The notes beneath the pieces were generated by a model, which was not told the DNA's origin, did no database searches, and saw only the letters and a program-made list of their open reading frames with translations. The translations under genes were made by a program, and so were the position numbers. Positions 44,950 through 53,576 of a stretch of 64,000 nt of DNA are shown piece by piece (position 1 is the stretch's first letter; each line of letters begins with the position of its first letter). Origin of the DNA: Gammaproteobacteria bacterium (GTDB lineage: Bacteria > Pseudomonadota > Gammaproteobacteria > Xanthomonadales > SZUA-36); contig JAJFLB010000046.1 of NCBI GenBank assembly GCA_021772915.1, forward strand, positions 62,001-126,000, written 5' to 3'.

Positions 44950-45975
44950 TTGAAAAACAAATCAGGTAAAAAGGCCAGTGCCACGTTTCAATTACACCCC
45001 GAGCAGGCTGCTCTGGTGCCTGATGTATCCGGCAATTCGATCAACGGACAGGGCGAGATTGATTTTCGACGACCCACGCGGATCTACTGGCACAAACCGG
45101 ATGCCATCCCACATGGCAAAATGCAGGCATGGATGGTGGAGCGTTTCAACCGGGTTCCGGTCTTCCGTTCAATATACGCCGAAGGTGATCGTGGACCGGG
45201 GAAACTCGACCCCGTTGCGATGCACCGGACAGATGTCAGTAACGACACCAGGGTAACGGGGCTAAAGAGTTTTGCACTGCAACACGAAGCGGACCTGGTG
45301 GGTATTGCGAAGCTGGATCGCAACTGGACCTACCAGGATTGCGAGACGCGTACTGAGCCATGGATTGTCGTACTTGGTGTTGAGATGGATCACGTAAAGC
45401 TGGCGCGGTCGCCGTCGTCTGATGAGGATACGGCTTCGGCACTGGAAGTTGCGACCCAGTACAACCGGGGTGCAAGAGCCGCTGCCCATACGGCGAACTG
45501 GATTCGGGGTGAGGGTTATCATTCATCAGCGCACGCCGGTCCGTGGGCCGGGTCATTGACCGTGACACCTGCTGCAATGGCCTGTGGGTTTGGCGAGCTC
45601 GGGAAACACGGCAATATAATTAACCGGCAATACGGGTCTTCATTCCGCTTATCTGCCGTTTTGACGGACATGCCGTTGATCGCTGATGAGGCGGATGAAT
45701 TTGGAGCAGACGACTTTTGTACCCGTTGCCAGGTTTGCATCAATGCCTGCCCCGTGTCTGCCATCACCGACGACAAGCAGATCGTACGGGGTGTTGAGAA
45801 GTGGTACGTGGACTTCGACAAGTGCATTCCGTACTTCAATGAAACGCACGGTTGTGGCATATGTATCGCGGTCTGTCCCTGGAGTCGGCCTGGTACCGCG
45901 CCCCGGTTGGCAGAAAAAATGTTGCACCGCAGACAGCGGCGTGCAAAGGAGGGTCAGAGTATAGTGCCGGAGTAG
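44950..45975 (+). CDS. Reductive-dehalogenase-like / QueG-related 4Fe-4S protein, cytoplasmic
   Basis: The central part (GPWAGSLTVTPAAMACGFGELGKHGNIIN, then GSSFRLSAVLTDMPL) matches the corrinoid-binding region of the RdhA/QueG superfamily. Two 4Fe-4S motifs follow: C-X2-C-X2-C-X3-C near residues 256-266 and an RdhA-like second set (KCIPYF...GCGICIAVCPW) near 291-310. There is no twin-arginine signal and no RdhB gene, unlike respiratory dehalogenases, so it would act in the cytoplasm. It starts at a TTG 13 bp after the ligase. It may catalyse reductive removal of a halogen or another ring substituent from an acyl-CoA or acid, which is inference. Confidence 0.7.
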   Translation: MKNKSGKKASATFQLHPEQAALVPDVSGNSINGQGEIDFRRPTRIYWHKPDAIPHGKMQAWMVERFNRVPVFRSIYAEGDRGPGKLDPVAMHRTDVSNDTRVTGLKSFALQHEADLVGIAKLDRNWTYQDCETRTEPWIVVLGVEMDHVKLARSPSSDEDTASALEVATQYNRGARAAAHTANWIRGEGYHSSAHAGPWAGSLTVTPAAMACGFGELGKHGNIINRQYGSSFRLSAVLTDMPLIADEADEFGADDFCTRCQVCINACPVSAITDDKQIVRGVEKWYVDFDKCIPYFNETHGCGICIAVCPWSRPGTAPRLAEKMLHRRQRRAKEGQSIVPE

Positions 45976-46068
45976 GGCTTTCCATTATTCAGAGCGGAAT
46001 CTTCGGAACCTGCTCTGGGGCATTACTCCGACCTCTGGTCACTGGGCGTTACTGATGAGGAGAAAATC

Positions 46069-46824
46069 ATGGCTGGAGTCGAGGGACGGGTTGCGCTGGT
46101 AACTGGTGCCGGTCGCGGGATCGGGCTTGCCACCGCCAGCCTGCTGGCATCGCGGGGTGCCCGCGTGATGGGTGTGGCCCGTAGTGAGCAGGAGTTGGCG
46201 GCTACCGGCCTGGACTACACGGTTGCAGATCTGGGGACGCTCAAGGGCTGCCAACTGGCAGTCTCACAAACTGATGAACGTCTCGGTCCGATCGAGATTT
46301 TGGTCTGCAATCACGGCATCGGTTCAGCCCACGAAAAAGTGATCTGGGAGCAGGATGCAGCGCTGTGGGAACAGACCATGCACATTAACCTGGATGGACC
46401 GTTTCATCTCTCGCGGCTGGCACTGGCAGGCATGGTTGAACACAGCTATGGACGAGTGGTGTACACGAGTTCAACGGCTGGCCAGATCGCGGAGTACGCC
46501 GGCAGTGCCTACAACAGTTCCAAACATGCTTTGCTTGGACTGATGCGTTCGGTGGCGCAGGATGGCGGTGCCTACAATGTGACGTCCAACGCAGTATTAC
46601 CGGGGTGGGTGCGTACCGAAATGGCCGAGCGTTCAGCTCGCGTGGAGGCTGACGAGCGCGGAATTACCTGCGAGCAGGTGTGGGAGGACCGTTCCTCCAT
46701 GTATCCTCCGGGGCGTGTTGCAACACCCCGGGAGGTAGCCGAGATGATTGCATTTCTCGCATCGGAGGAGTCAAGCGGTGTCAGTGGTCAGGCGATCACG
46801 GTTGCCGTCGGTGGAGTTTCGTAG
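46069..46824 (+). CDS. Short-chain dehydrogenase/reductase
   Basis: A classical SDR of 251 residues with nucleotide loop TGAGRGIG at 12-19, NHGIG at 81-85, catalytic serine near 135, Y148 and K152 (YNSSK), and a C-terminal AITVAVGGVS. Such enzymes oxidise or reduce an alcohol/ketone pair using NAD(P). In this context a hydroxyacyl-CoA or ring alcohol is plausible. It follows the RdhA-like gene by 93 bp and converges with the next gene. Confidence 0.87.
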   Translation: MAGVEGRVALVTGAGRGIGLATASLLASRGARVMGVARSEQELAATGLDYTVADLGTLKGCQLAVSQTDERLGPIEILVCNHGIGSAHEKVIWEQDAALWEQTMHINLDGPFHLSRLALAGMVEHSYGRVVYTSSTAGQIAEYAGSAYNSSKHALLGLMRSVAQDGGAYNVTSNAVLPGWVRTEMAERSARVEADERGITCEQVWEDRSSMYPPGRVATPREVAEMIAFLASEESSGVSGQAITVAVGGVS

Positions 46825-46830
46825 GCCGGG

Positions 46831-47241
46831 CTAAAGAATGTTCTGAAAAAGTGTGCGCATATCCTCCGGAATCGGCAGGACGGCGTTGCTATCCAGATCC
46901 ATTAGTACTTTTGTGATTTGCGCCGTAAAGCAAAGTTTTGAGTCCTGCTTGCGGCGAATTTTGTAACCAAACGTGGCAGAGCTGGTGCCTATTTTCTCAA
47001 TGGTAAGCTGGACAAGGGCGATGTCGCCATAGCGCAGCGACGCGGTAAACTCCGAATTAATGGCCACGGTCGGAAACCCACGACGAAACTCATTGATCAG
47101 TCGTGGATAGGAGACACTGGCCGCATCGTCAAAAAAATCCTCGAAGGCCTTATGGCACAGATGGAAAAACTGGGGGTAATAGACGATCCCCGCCCCGTCA
47201 ACGTCGTCGAAACGTATCTTCAATAAGCTTGTAAACGCCAT
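46831..47241 (-). CDS. Acyl-CoA thioesterase of the 4-hydroxybenzoyl-CoA/YbgC type
   Basis: A 136-residue hotdog protein with the signature IRFDDVDGAGIVYYPQFFHLCH; the aspartate in DVDGAG corresponds to the catalytic aspartate of the 4-hydroxybenzoyl-CoA thioesterase class. The substrate is probably an aryl or short acyl-CoA. It is transcribed towards the SDR gene, ending 6 bp from it. Together with the PaaI-like enzyme at 42923, the cluster has two different thioesterases. Confidence 0.82.
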   Translation of the reverse strand: MAFTSLLKIRFDDVDGAGIVYYPQFFHLCHKAFEDFFDDAASVSYPRLINEFRRGFPTVAINSEFTASLRYGDIALVQLTIEKIGTSSATFGYKIRRKQDSKLCFTAQITKVLMDLDSNAVLPIPEDMRTLFQNIL

Positions 47242-47325
47242 GCCTTAATCCCAGGAAGCCCGTCACATCTCCATTATGCATCAGTCTCCCAGACGCGGGC
47301 ACAAAACGTTTCTGGAATAGACTTG

Positions 47326-47440
47326 TAGGACCGATGAGCGTGCTCATCGGGAACCCATAATTCTCGCACGTAACGCCTGCCGGCCCGCGCTGGTCGGTGA
47401 TTGTGGAAAGGCTTCCCGACGAGCAAGCTCATCGGTCCTA
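47326..47440. repeat. REP/BIME-like pair of hairpins
   Basis: TAGGACCGATGAGC (47326-47339) recurs in reverse complement at 47427-47440. Each copy has its own stem: CCGATGAGC-GT-GCTCATCGG (47331-47350) and CCGACGAGC-AA-GCTCATCGG (47416-47435, one mismatch). This head-to-head pair of short GC-rich hairpins, lying between two genes, is the layout of REP/BIME elements. About 65 bp of unrelated sequence lie between. No transposase is nearby. Confidence 0.7.
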
Positions 47441-47481
47441 CCCTACCTATCGGTCAGTGCGAAACTATTCCGGGTCTGGAA

Positions 47482-50184
47482 TCAATCGCATCTAACCTCC
47501 GCCTCCTTACGCCGGTACCACCACCAGGTTGACAGCACGCAAGTCAGGTAAAACGTGCTGAACACAGTCAGGGCGAGGTGGAGTGAACCCGTGGTCTGAA
47601 TCGATGTTGCGACGAATGCCGGTATGAAAAACAAACCCAAAGCGGCGATCGCGCTGGTAAAGCCGAGGGCAACCGATGCTTCAACATCGCCTGCGGTGAT
47701 CGCTGCTTCCTGTGCCGTTTCACCTTTGCCTTCGGCCGTGCGCTGATGCAGTTTTCGGAAAACGTTTGGCACGACGTGGAACACCGAGCCGTTACCGATG
47801 CCTGCTGAAACGAATAACAGCATGAAGGCCGCGAAAAATGGAGTAACCTCTGTAGCACCCGTTTCCGAAGGCAGGGCTGTCAATGCCCAGATTCCGGCGA
47901 TGAACATCGCGGCAAAGTTCCACAACGTGACCCGCGCACCGCCAATTAGATCAGACATCCAGCCACCAATTGGACGGACCAGGGCACCCGCCAGGGGACC
48001 GACAAATGCCCACTTGAGCGCGCTGGATTCCGGAAACAGTACGGCCAGGAGAATTGGAAAGGCCGCTGCGAAACCGATAAATGAGCCGAAGGTTCCCGTG
48101 TAGAGCCAGCCCAGCACCCAGGCGTGCTTACGTCTGAAGATGGAGGACTGCTCAGCGTACGTCTCCTGCACACCACGCAAATTGTTTTGCCCAAATGCGG
48201 CGGCAAGAGCTGCCAACAGGATGAACGGCACCCAGATGAAACCGGCATTTTGTAACCAGATCTGACTTGTCACGCCTGCCACTTCGTGGGTTTGCGACAA
48301 ACCACCCTTGTAAGCCAGTGCACCACTGAAGATCACCAGTGGTACCACGGCCTGCATGATACCAACGCCGAGGTTGCCGACGCCGGCATTCCAGCCCAGG
48401 GCGGTACCCAGTTTTCTCTTGGGGAAGAAAAAGCTGATATGGGCCATGCTGGCAGAGAAATTGCCGCCACCCAGTCCACACAGCAGTGCGATGACGACAA
48501 ACACGATATAACTTGTGTCGGGATTCTGTACTGCAATCGCCATCCACAAAGTTGGAATCAGCAGGGTTAAGGTGCTGAATATCGTGAAATTCCGACCGCC
48601 GAAAATAGGTACAACAAACGAATAAAGAAGTCTGAATACCGCACCGGACAAACCAGGAATCGCGGCCAGCCAGAAGAGCTCGCCGGTGGTGAATTGGAAA
48701 CCTATCCGTGGAAGCTCGATCACCACCACGCTCCAGACAACCCATACTGCGAATGACAAAAGCAATGGTGGCATGGAAAAGATCAGGTTGCGCATGGCAA
48801 TGACACGACCTGATTTCCTCCAGAATTCACGATCATCAGGACGCCAATGGCTCAACCAGCGGCCGGCAGTCTTGAGCGGCTTGGCGAGGCTCTCCTCGAT
48901 CATCTTTTCACGCAGACCCGGTCTGCGAGCCAGGACCTCTTCGCGCTCACCCCGGGCAGCCATCCAGGTCCAGATCATTACACCTGCAAGTACACCAAAC
49001 ATCAGCATGAAAGTAGTGGAGCGGACACCGGTTGCATCCAGGGCGACACCAAACAGTATGGGCAGGCTAAAACCGCCCAATCCACCGATCACCCCGACCA
49101 GGCCACCCACGGGACCCATGTTGCCGCTGTAGTGGTCTGCCAGGCTACGGTAGACACTGGCTTTGCCGATGCCCTGGGCGATACCGACGATAAAAACGAG
49201 TGCCGTAAAGCCCACAATTCCCATGGCGATGTTAAATGTGAAGTCACCATTGACCTGGTGAATGATTACGGACGTTTGTGGATAGGACAAAAAGAACAAA
49301 CAGATGATGCTGACCCAAAAAACCCACCAGGTGACGGTGTCACCACCCCATCTGTCCGAGAACCATCCGCCCAGAGCCCGGATAACCCCGGAAGGCAGGA
49401 CAAAGCACAGTGAGATCAATGCCGCCTGCTGCAGAGTCAGGTTGTACTCTGACATGTAGTACTTGGGCAACCACAGGGAAAGTGCAACAAATCCACCAAA
49501 AACAAAATAGTAGGCGAGTCCATAGCGCCAAATTCGGGTTTCGGTCAATATCTTGAATTGCTCACCCAGAGACGGGAAGCTGTTGTTTCGCTGGCGGTCC
49601 TGGAGTTGTGGGTCCGCGTAGGTGAAGAACCAGAAGATGATGGCCATAACCACCATGGCAATGGAGTAAATGATCGGCACGTAGCGCCAGCCCATTGCGA
49701 CCACAATCAGTGGTGCTACAAAAATATTCAATGCAGCGCCGGCATTGCCCGCACCAAAGATACCCATCGCAAAACCCTGCTGCTTTTTCCCAAACCAGGC
49801 AGACGTGTAGGCGATGCCAATGGCAAACGAGCCACCGGCCAGACCAATGCACAGACCGATAGCAAGGTATTGCCAAAACTGGTCGGCAAAGTGCAGCCCG
49901 TAGGTTGCGACGGCAACCAGTAGCATTTGTACGAAATACACAATCCGGCCACCATATCTGTCTGTCAGGAAACCAAGTGGCAGCCGCACCAGGGAACCGG
50001 TAAGTATGGGTGTGGCGATGAGCAGACCAAACTCGGTTTCACTTAAGCCCAACTCGCCCTTGATCTTGATCCCAATGACAGAAAACATAGTCCACACGGC
50101 AAAGTTGACTGTAAAAGCCAGCGTATTCATCGTGAGAACGGAAAGTTGTTTTTTTCTTTCGTAGGTGTATTCGGTGGTATTCAT
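47482..50184 (-). CDS. narK: Fused NarK1-NarK2 nitrate/nitrite transporter
   Basis: The 900-residue protein is two complete major-facilitator domains in one frame, about residues 1-410 and 465-900, joined by a charged linker (REEVLARRPGLREK...). Both halves carry nitrate-porter signatures: GLAGGSFAIGIAYTSAWF-GKKQ in the first and GLGGGNFSASMAHISFFFPKRK in the second. In denitrifiers such as Paracoccus a similar fusion pairs a nitrate/proton symporter with a nitrate/nitrite antiporter, so nitrate import can start and continue during respiration. It implies nitrate respiration, but narGHJI is not in the window. An FNR-like site lies upstream. Confidence 0.9.
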   Translation of the reverse strand: MNTTEYTYERKKQLSVLTMNTLAFTVNFAVWTMFSVIGIKIKGELGLSETEFGLLIATPILTGSLVRLPLGFLTDRYGGRIVYFVQMLLVAVATYGLHFADQFWQYLAIGLCIGLAGGSFAIGIAYTSAWFGKKQQGFAMGIFGAGNAGAALNIFVAPLIVVAMGWRYVPIIYSIAMVVMAIIFWFFTYADPQLQDRQRNNSFPSLGEQFKILTETRIWRYGLAYYFVFGGFVALSLWLPKYYMSEYNLTLQQAALISLCFVLPSGVIRALGGWFSDRWGGDTVTWWVFWVSIICLFFLSYPQTSVIIHQVNGDFTFNIAMGIVGFTALVFIVGIAQGIGKASVYRSLADHYSGNMGPVGGLVGVIGGLGGFSLPILFGVALDATGVRSTTFMLMFGVLAGVMIWTWMAARGEREEVLARRPGLREKMIEESLAKPLKTAGRWLSHWRPDDREFWRKSGRVIAMRNLIFSMPPLLLSFAVWVVWSVVVIELPRIGFQFTTGELFWLAAIPGLSGAVFRLLYSFVVPIFGGRNFTIFSTLTLLIPTLWMAIAVQNPDTSYIVFVVIALLCGLGGGNFSASMAHISFFFPKRKLGTALGWNAGVGNLGVGIMQAVVPLVIFSGALAYKGGLSQTHEVAGVTSQIWLQNAGFIWVPFILLAALAAAFGQNNLRGVQETYAEQSSIFRRKHAWVLGWLYTGTFGSFIGFAAAFPILLAVLFPESSALKWAFVGPLAGALVRPIGGWMSDLIGGARVTLWNFAAMFIAGIWALTALPSETGATEVTPFFAAFMLLFVSAGIGNGSVFHVVPNVFRKLHQRTAEGKGETAQEAAITAGDVEASVALGFTSAIAALGLFFIPAFVATSIQTTGSLHLALTVFSTFYLTCVLSTWWWYRRKEAEVRCD

Positions 50185-50297
50185 TGCTTTTTTATCTCTG
50201 TCTGTTTTTAACCACCAGTTGCAAGGACAACTGGGCGTACGGTGTTACACCGTCTTATCAGGGACTGTGTTGCCGGTCGACTGCCCCAGCGAAAGAA

Positions 50298-50337
50298 ATT
50301 AGCACATCCGGTGGCCTCATTTACTGATCTGAGTCAA
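50298..50337 (-). promoter_or_regulatory. FNR/ANR-like box and -10 of the narK promoter
   Basis: CTGAT-CTGA-GTCAA (50324-50337) matches the FNR consensus TTGAT-N4-ATCAA at 8 of 10 positions. On the minus strand a -10-like GCTAAT lies at 50303-50298, its centre 30 bp from the box centre. This is the spacing of class II FNR-activated promoters (box near -41.5). Transcription would start near 50290, about 105 bp before the ATG. The rest of the 301-bp gap 50185-50485 shows nothing else I can support. Confidence 0.55.
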
Positions 50338-50485
50338 TAGTTTACAAATAGATTTGCGACTTGCATCCGAATGTATGACTGAGTTAAATACCACCGGCTT
50401 TGGCGTAACAGTCTTGTACTGTGATTTGCGTGTGGGATGGGAAACCATGCGGTTGGCCACCTCAGGATACCGTTTACTGCTTGGT

Positions 50486-51304
50486 TTAGTCGCCCTTGAA
50501 TACAGGTTTTTCCCCGGCTACGAAGGCGTTGTAGGCGCGGGTGAAATCCTGGGTTTGCATACAGATTGCCTGGGCCTCGGCTTCAATTTTGAGTGCTTGC
50601 TCGATACTGACATTCCACTCCTGGTGCAGGCACTTCTTGGTTATGCCATGGGCAAATGTCGGACCCCTAGCCAGTCTTCTGGCGATGTCGGTGGCTTTCT
50701 TCATGACTTCGCCGGCCGGTGCGAGGGCATTATAAAAACCCCAATCGCTGCCTTCTTTGGCGCTCATCGTGCGCCCGGTGTAAAGAAGTTCGGAAGCCCG
50801 TCCCTGGCCGATAATGCGTGGCAATATCGCGCAGGCACCCATATCACAACCGGCCAGACCAACACGTGTGAATAGAAACGCTGTTTTGCAGTCCTCGGCT
50901 CCGTAACGCAGGTCGCTGGCCATGGCGATGATGGCCCCGGCACCCACGCACACACCTTCTACGGCCGAAATGACCGGTTGTGGACAGTGACGCATTTCCT
51001 TAACCAGGTCCCCGGTCATTGTGGTGAATGTGAGCAGTCCGTCCTTGTCCATTTTTGTCAAAGGACCAATGATTTCGTGAACGTCACCACCTGAACAAAA
51101 ATTGCCGCCGGCTCCGGTGATGACAACTACATTGATATCATCCGTGTTTTGCAGCTGGTGGAATGTATCGCGTAACTCGGCGTAACTCTCCAGTGTCAGG
51201 GGATTCTTGCGTTCCGGCCGGTTGAGTGTGAGTGTCGCCACACCCTGCTCGACGTTCCAGTCAAAGTGCTCAGGTTGGAAATCTGCACCTTTTACTTTGG
51301 ACAT
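50486..51304 (-). CDS. Enoyl-CoA hydratase/isomerase family protein
   Basis: A crotonase-fold protein of 272 residues with [16 protein letters not shown] and [22 protein letters not shown], the two oxyanion-hole segments. In the region where hydratases carry their first catalytic glutamate (PEI) this protein has [12 protein letters not shown], while the glutamate in ASELLYTG is kept, so its reaction may not be a standard hydration. A C-terminal [19 protein letters not shown] helix is typical. It is probably monocistronic. A role in aromatic or acyl-CoA metabolism fits the neighbours but is not shown. Confidence 0.8.
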   Translation of the reverse strand: MSKVKGADFQPEHFDWNVEQGVATLTLNRPERKNPLTLESYAELRDTFHQLQNTDDINVVVITGAGGNFCSGGDVHEIIGPLTKMDKDGLLTFTTMTGDLVKEMRHCPQPVISAVEGVCVGAGAIIAMASDLRYGAEDCKTAFLFTRVGLAGCDMGACAILPRIIGQGRASELLYTGRTMSAKEGSDWGFYNALAPAGEVMKKATDIARRLARGPTFAHGITKKCLHQEWNVSIEQALKIEAEAQAICMQTQDFTRAYNAFVAGEKPVFKGD

Positions 51305-51429
51305 GAATTAATGCTCCTGATCCTACGATGGGGGATCGAAAGTACACCCACCGTTGATTAAGTCGATGTGCGGTTTGCCAGGCCATGGGATGCTGCGTCA
51401 ATTTCTGCTCGAAATAAACCCACGCGTAC

Positions 51430-52368
51430 TCAATCCAGGGAGCAGGAAAGGGCAAGGCGTTGTGATGGTACAAAACCACAGCTGTCGAGGAAGCCAAGCA
51501 TCCCGAAATTACTCCACTCAACTTCTGATCTGACCGAGTCGACTTGCAAGGAGGCCAGGTTGGCCAGTAATTGTGCCATCATGGCATGCCCAACATTTTG
51601 TGATCGGAAAGCCTTGGTCACACCGAGTGTATCAATCACGGCCTCGGATGCGGTGCGGCCAAACTCACCGAAATCCACACGCGCCATCATGAAACCGGTC
51701 ACCATATCGTCAATTTCCGCAATCAGGGATATGCGTACACCGGACTCGAACAGGACCTCTTCGAATTTGCGTTGAAAATAAATCTGCCGGTCCTGCCCGG
51801 TTATTTTTCTGTCAATGCGGACAACCTGATCGAGGTCCGCTTTAGCCAGGGAGCGTACCAGTACTTTGTCTTGTGACAGGTCGTCGAAGTCATTGCTGGT
51901 GGGGTCACTGTAATCAGGTGTTGGACGTTCCAGAATCAACCTTGGAGTAAGGCTGAATCCAGTACTGGAAAAGAAGTCCAGTACTTCAGGTTGGTTCCAG
52001 CCGGCCTGTGTTTGCAACCCTTTGCCGCCACGATTGCGTGTTTCAGTGACCAGGTGTTGCATCAGTTCGTGACCGACTCCGTGTCTCTGACTGTGTGGAC
52101 CCACCGCCATTGCATCGACTACAGCGATCAGTTCGTTGCTGCCAAATTCACCATGCAACATGTGGCAGCAAGCGAAACCAACGATGGAGCCGGTCTGAAT
52201 CTCAGCTACCGAGATAAAAGCCTCCGGGTGTTTTTCCTGGGCTTCAAACCGCCGGCTAAAAAAATCACGTCTGCAGTTGCCGTTGGTAAGCTGGTCCAAC
52301 TCGACAACGGTGTCGAGGGATTCGGCCCCTATCGGTTCAATTCTGGCATTGTAGGTTGATTCAACCAT
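51430..52368 (-). CDS. Tandem GNAT acetyltransferase
   Basis: The 312-residue protein contains two GNAT-like domains. The first (about residues 5-150) has the acetyl-CoA loop VGPHSQRHGVGHELMQHL. The second (about 160-305) has LGVTKAFRSQNVGHAMMAQLL. Both loops are close to the Q/R-x-x-G-x-G/A consensus. Its start overlaps the ferredoxin stop by 8 bp, so it is co-expressed with the benzoyl-CoA reductase ferredoxin. Rhodopseudomonas has an acetyltransferase, BadL, that controls benzoate genes through acetylated aminobenzoates. A similar regulatory role here is only a guess. Confidence 0.75.
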   Translation of the reverse strand: MVESTYNARIEPIGAESLDTVVELDQLTNGNCRRDFFSRRFEAQEKHPEAFISVAEIQTGSIVGFACCHMLHGEFGSNELIAVVDAMAVGPHSQRHGVGHELMQHLVTETRNRGGKGLQTQAGWNQPEVLDFFSSTGFSLTPRLILERPTPDYSDPTSNDFDDLSQDKVLVRSLAKADLDQVVRIDRKITGQDRQIYFQRKFEEVLFESGVRISLIAEIDDMVTGFMMARVDFGEFGRTASEAVIDTLGVTKAFRSQNVGHAMMAQLLANLASLQVDSVRSEVEWSNFGMLGFLDSCGFVPSQRLALSCSLD

Positions 52369-52606
52369 GCAACATTTCGTATTTCATTTGCAGCTCTTCC
52401 TGGCTCTCCTGGAAATCCGGATTGGGCACGATACAATCATCGACCGGACAGACCGGTTGACATTGTGGTTCGTCGAATTCACCCACACACTCGGTACACC
52501 GCAAGGCGTCGATGACATAAGGGTCGCCTTCAGATATTGCCTCGTTGGGACAGTCAAGTAGACATGCATCGCAAACTTCGCAGTTGTCTTTGATCATCAG
52601 TGCCAT
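52361..52606 (-). CDS. fdx: Low-potential 2[4Fe-4S] ferredoxin, Allochromatium/YfhL type
   Basis: 81 residues with cluster I cysteines C9, C12, C15 and C19 and cluster II cysteines C37, C40, C49 and C53. Eight residues separate C40 and C49, and an extra C58 follows. This insertion and the C-terminal helix define the Allochromatium-type ferredoxins, known for very negative potentials; the Thauera electron donor of benzoyl-CoA reductase is of this type. It is encoded 126 bp downstream of bcrD. It would carry electrons from KorAB (59435-62013) to BcrABCD. Confidence 0.9.
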   Translation of the reverse strand: MALMIKDNCEVCDACLLDCPNEAISEGDPYVIDALRCTECVGEFDEPQCQPVCPVDDCIVPNPDFQESQEELQMKYEMLHG

Positions 52607-52732
52607 GATTTTTCTCCGGTAATCTTGCGCAGTACATCGCCATCAATGGCATTTGCAGCCGCTTGTGACTTCTGAAGGTACCACTAATTAAGGTGCACTA
52701 CACTAGTTGTGGATTCTGATGCAGTCCGTGGA

Positions 52733-53575
52733 TTATGATGCCTTGGCCAGCAGCTCCTGCTGCTGGAGTTTTTCGTACCTGAACGCACCCCACAAGGCGG
52801 CCCCGATGGCACCGGCATATATCGAATCGGGATGGCTGCGGGCTTCAACGTCAATTTTTTGCTTGACCAGTGACTCATTTAGCGCCGCCATCAGGCCATC
52901 GTCGAGAGCCAATCCGCCCGTGGCCAGGGTGACACCATCCCTGACCTTGATAACACGCAGTAATTTAGCCAGTCGCCCGGCCATAGACAGGTGTATTCCC
53001 TTTAGAATGTTGGATGCAGAAATTCCACGCGATACCATGTTGATGACATCCGTTTCTGCCAGCACAGCACAGATGCTGGAGACCACCTCCGGGTCATCGG
53101 CCTGTTTGGACAAAGTTCCGATTTCATCCTGGGCGATTCCCAGGTAACGTGAGATGTTCTCAAGAAATTGCCCCGAGCCCGATGCACACTGGCTGGTCAT
53201 GCGGTAGCCGAGTACCTTGCCCCGCTCATCCATCTTGACCGCACGGCCATGCAGGGCGCCGATATCCAGTACAGCGCGGGCTTCCGGCTCCAGGTAAATG
53301 GCCCCCCTTGCATGGGTAGTCATCGAATAGAAATGGCCGGTACGAAACGGGATGGTCTCACCATCGCCCGTGGTGGCGACGTATTGGACTTCTTCACGCG
53401 ACAGGCCGGCTTCATCCAGTACCGCAGCGTAGGATTTTTCGGCGAGGTCAAACGGGTCACGTTGCCGGATCCGGTCTGCTCGGCGCGCGAGCCATTCGGT
53501 CTTGTTTTCAGCGACATCGAACAACACGGTCTTGATTGTTCCTGTTCCCAGATCCACTCCAGCTGTGATTGTCAT
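52733..53575 (-). CDS. bcrD: Benzoyl-CoA reductase subunit D (ATP-hydrolysing activator half)
   Basis: An ASKHA-fold ATPase subunit of 280 residues with GVDLGTGTIKT near the N-terminus, TTGDGE and the cluster-binding CASGSGQF near residue 127. With BcrA it should bind a 4Fe-4S cluster between the two subunits and couple ATP hydrolysis to electron delivery into BcrBC. I chose the ATG at 53575, which lies 1 bp after the bcrA stop and has GGAGG 7 bp upstream, over the in-frame upstream start at 53593. The length fits the 30-kDa D subunit of the Thauera enzyme. Confidence 0.92.
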   Translation of the reverse strand: MTITAGVDLGTGTIKTVLFDVAENKTEWLARRADRIRQRDPFDLAEKSYAAVLDEAGLSREEVQYVATTGDGETIPFRTGHFYSMTTHARGAIYLEPEARAVLDIGALHGRAVKMDERGKVLGYRMTSQCASGSGQFLENISRYLGIAQDEIGTLSKQADDPEVVSSICAVLAETDVINMVSRGISASNILKGIHLSMAGRLAKLLRVIKVRDGVTLATGGLALDDGLMAALNESLVKQKIDVEARSHPDSIYAGAIGAALWGAFRYEKLQQQELLAKAS

Positions 53576-53576
53576 A

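Noticed and set aside
47482-50184. Two narK genes joined by a sequencing error
   Set aside because: The frame is continuous through a plausible linker, and fused NarK1-NarK2 proteins are known in denitrifiers.
50354-50875. 173-codon frame on the plus strand
   Set aside because: It overlaps the crotonase gene antisense and its translated product is the mirror of that coding sequence. There is no ribosome site.
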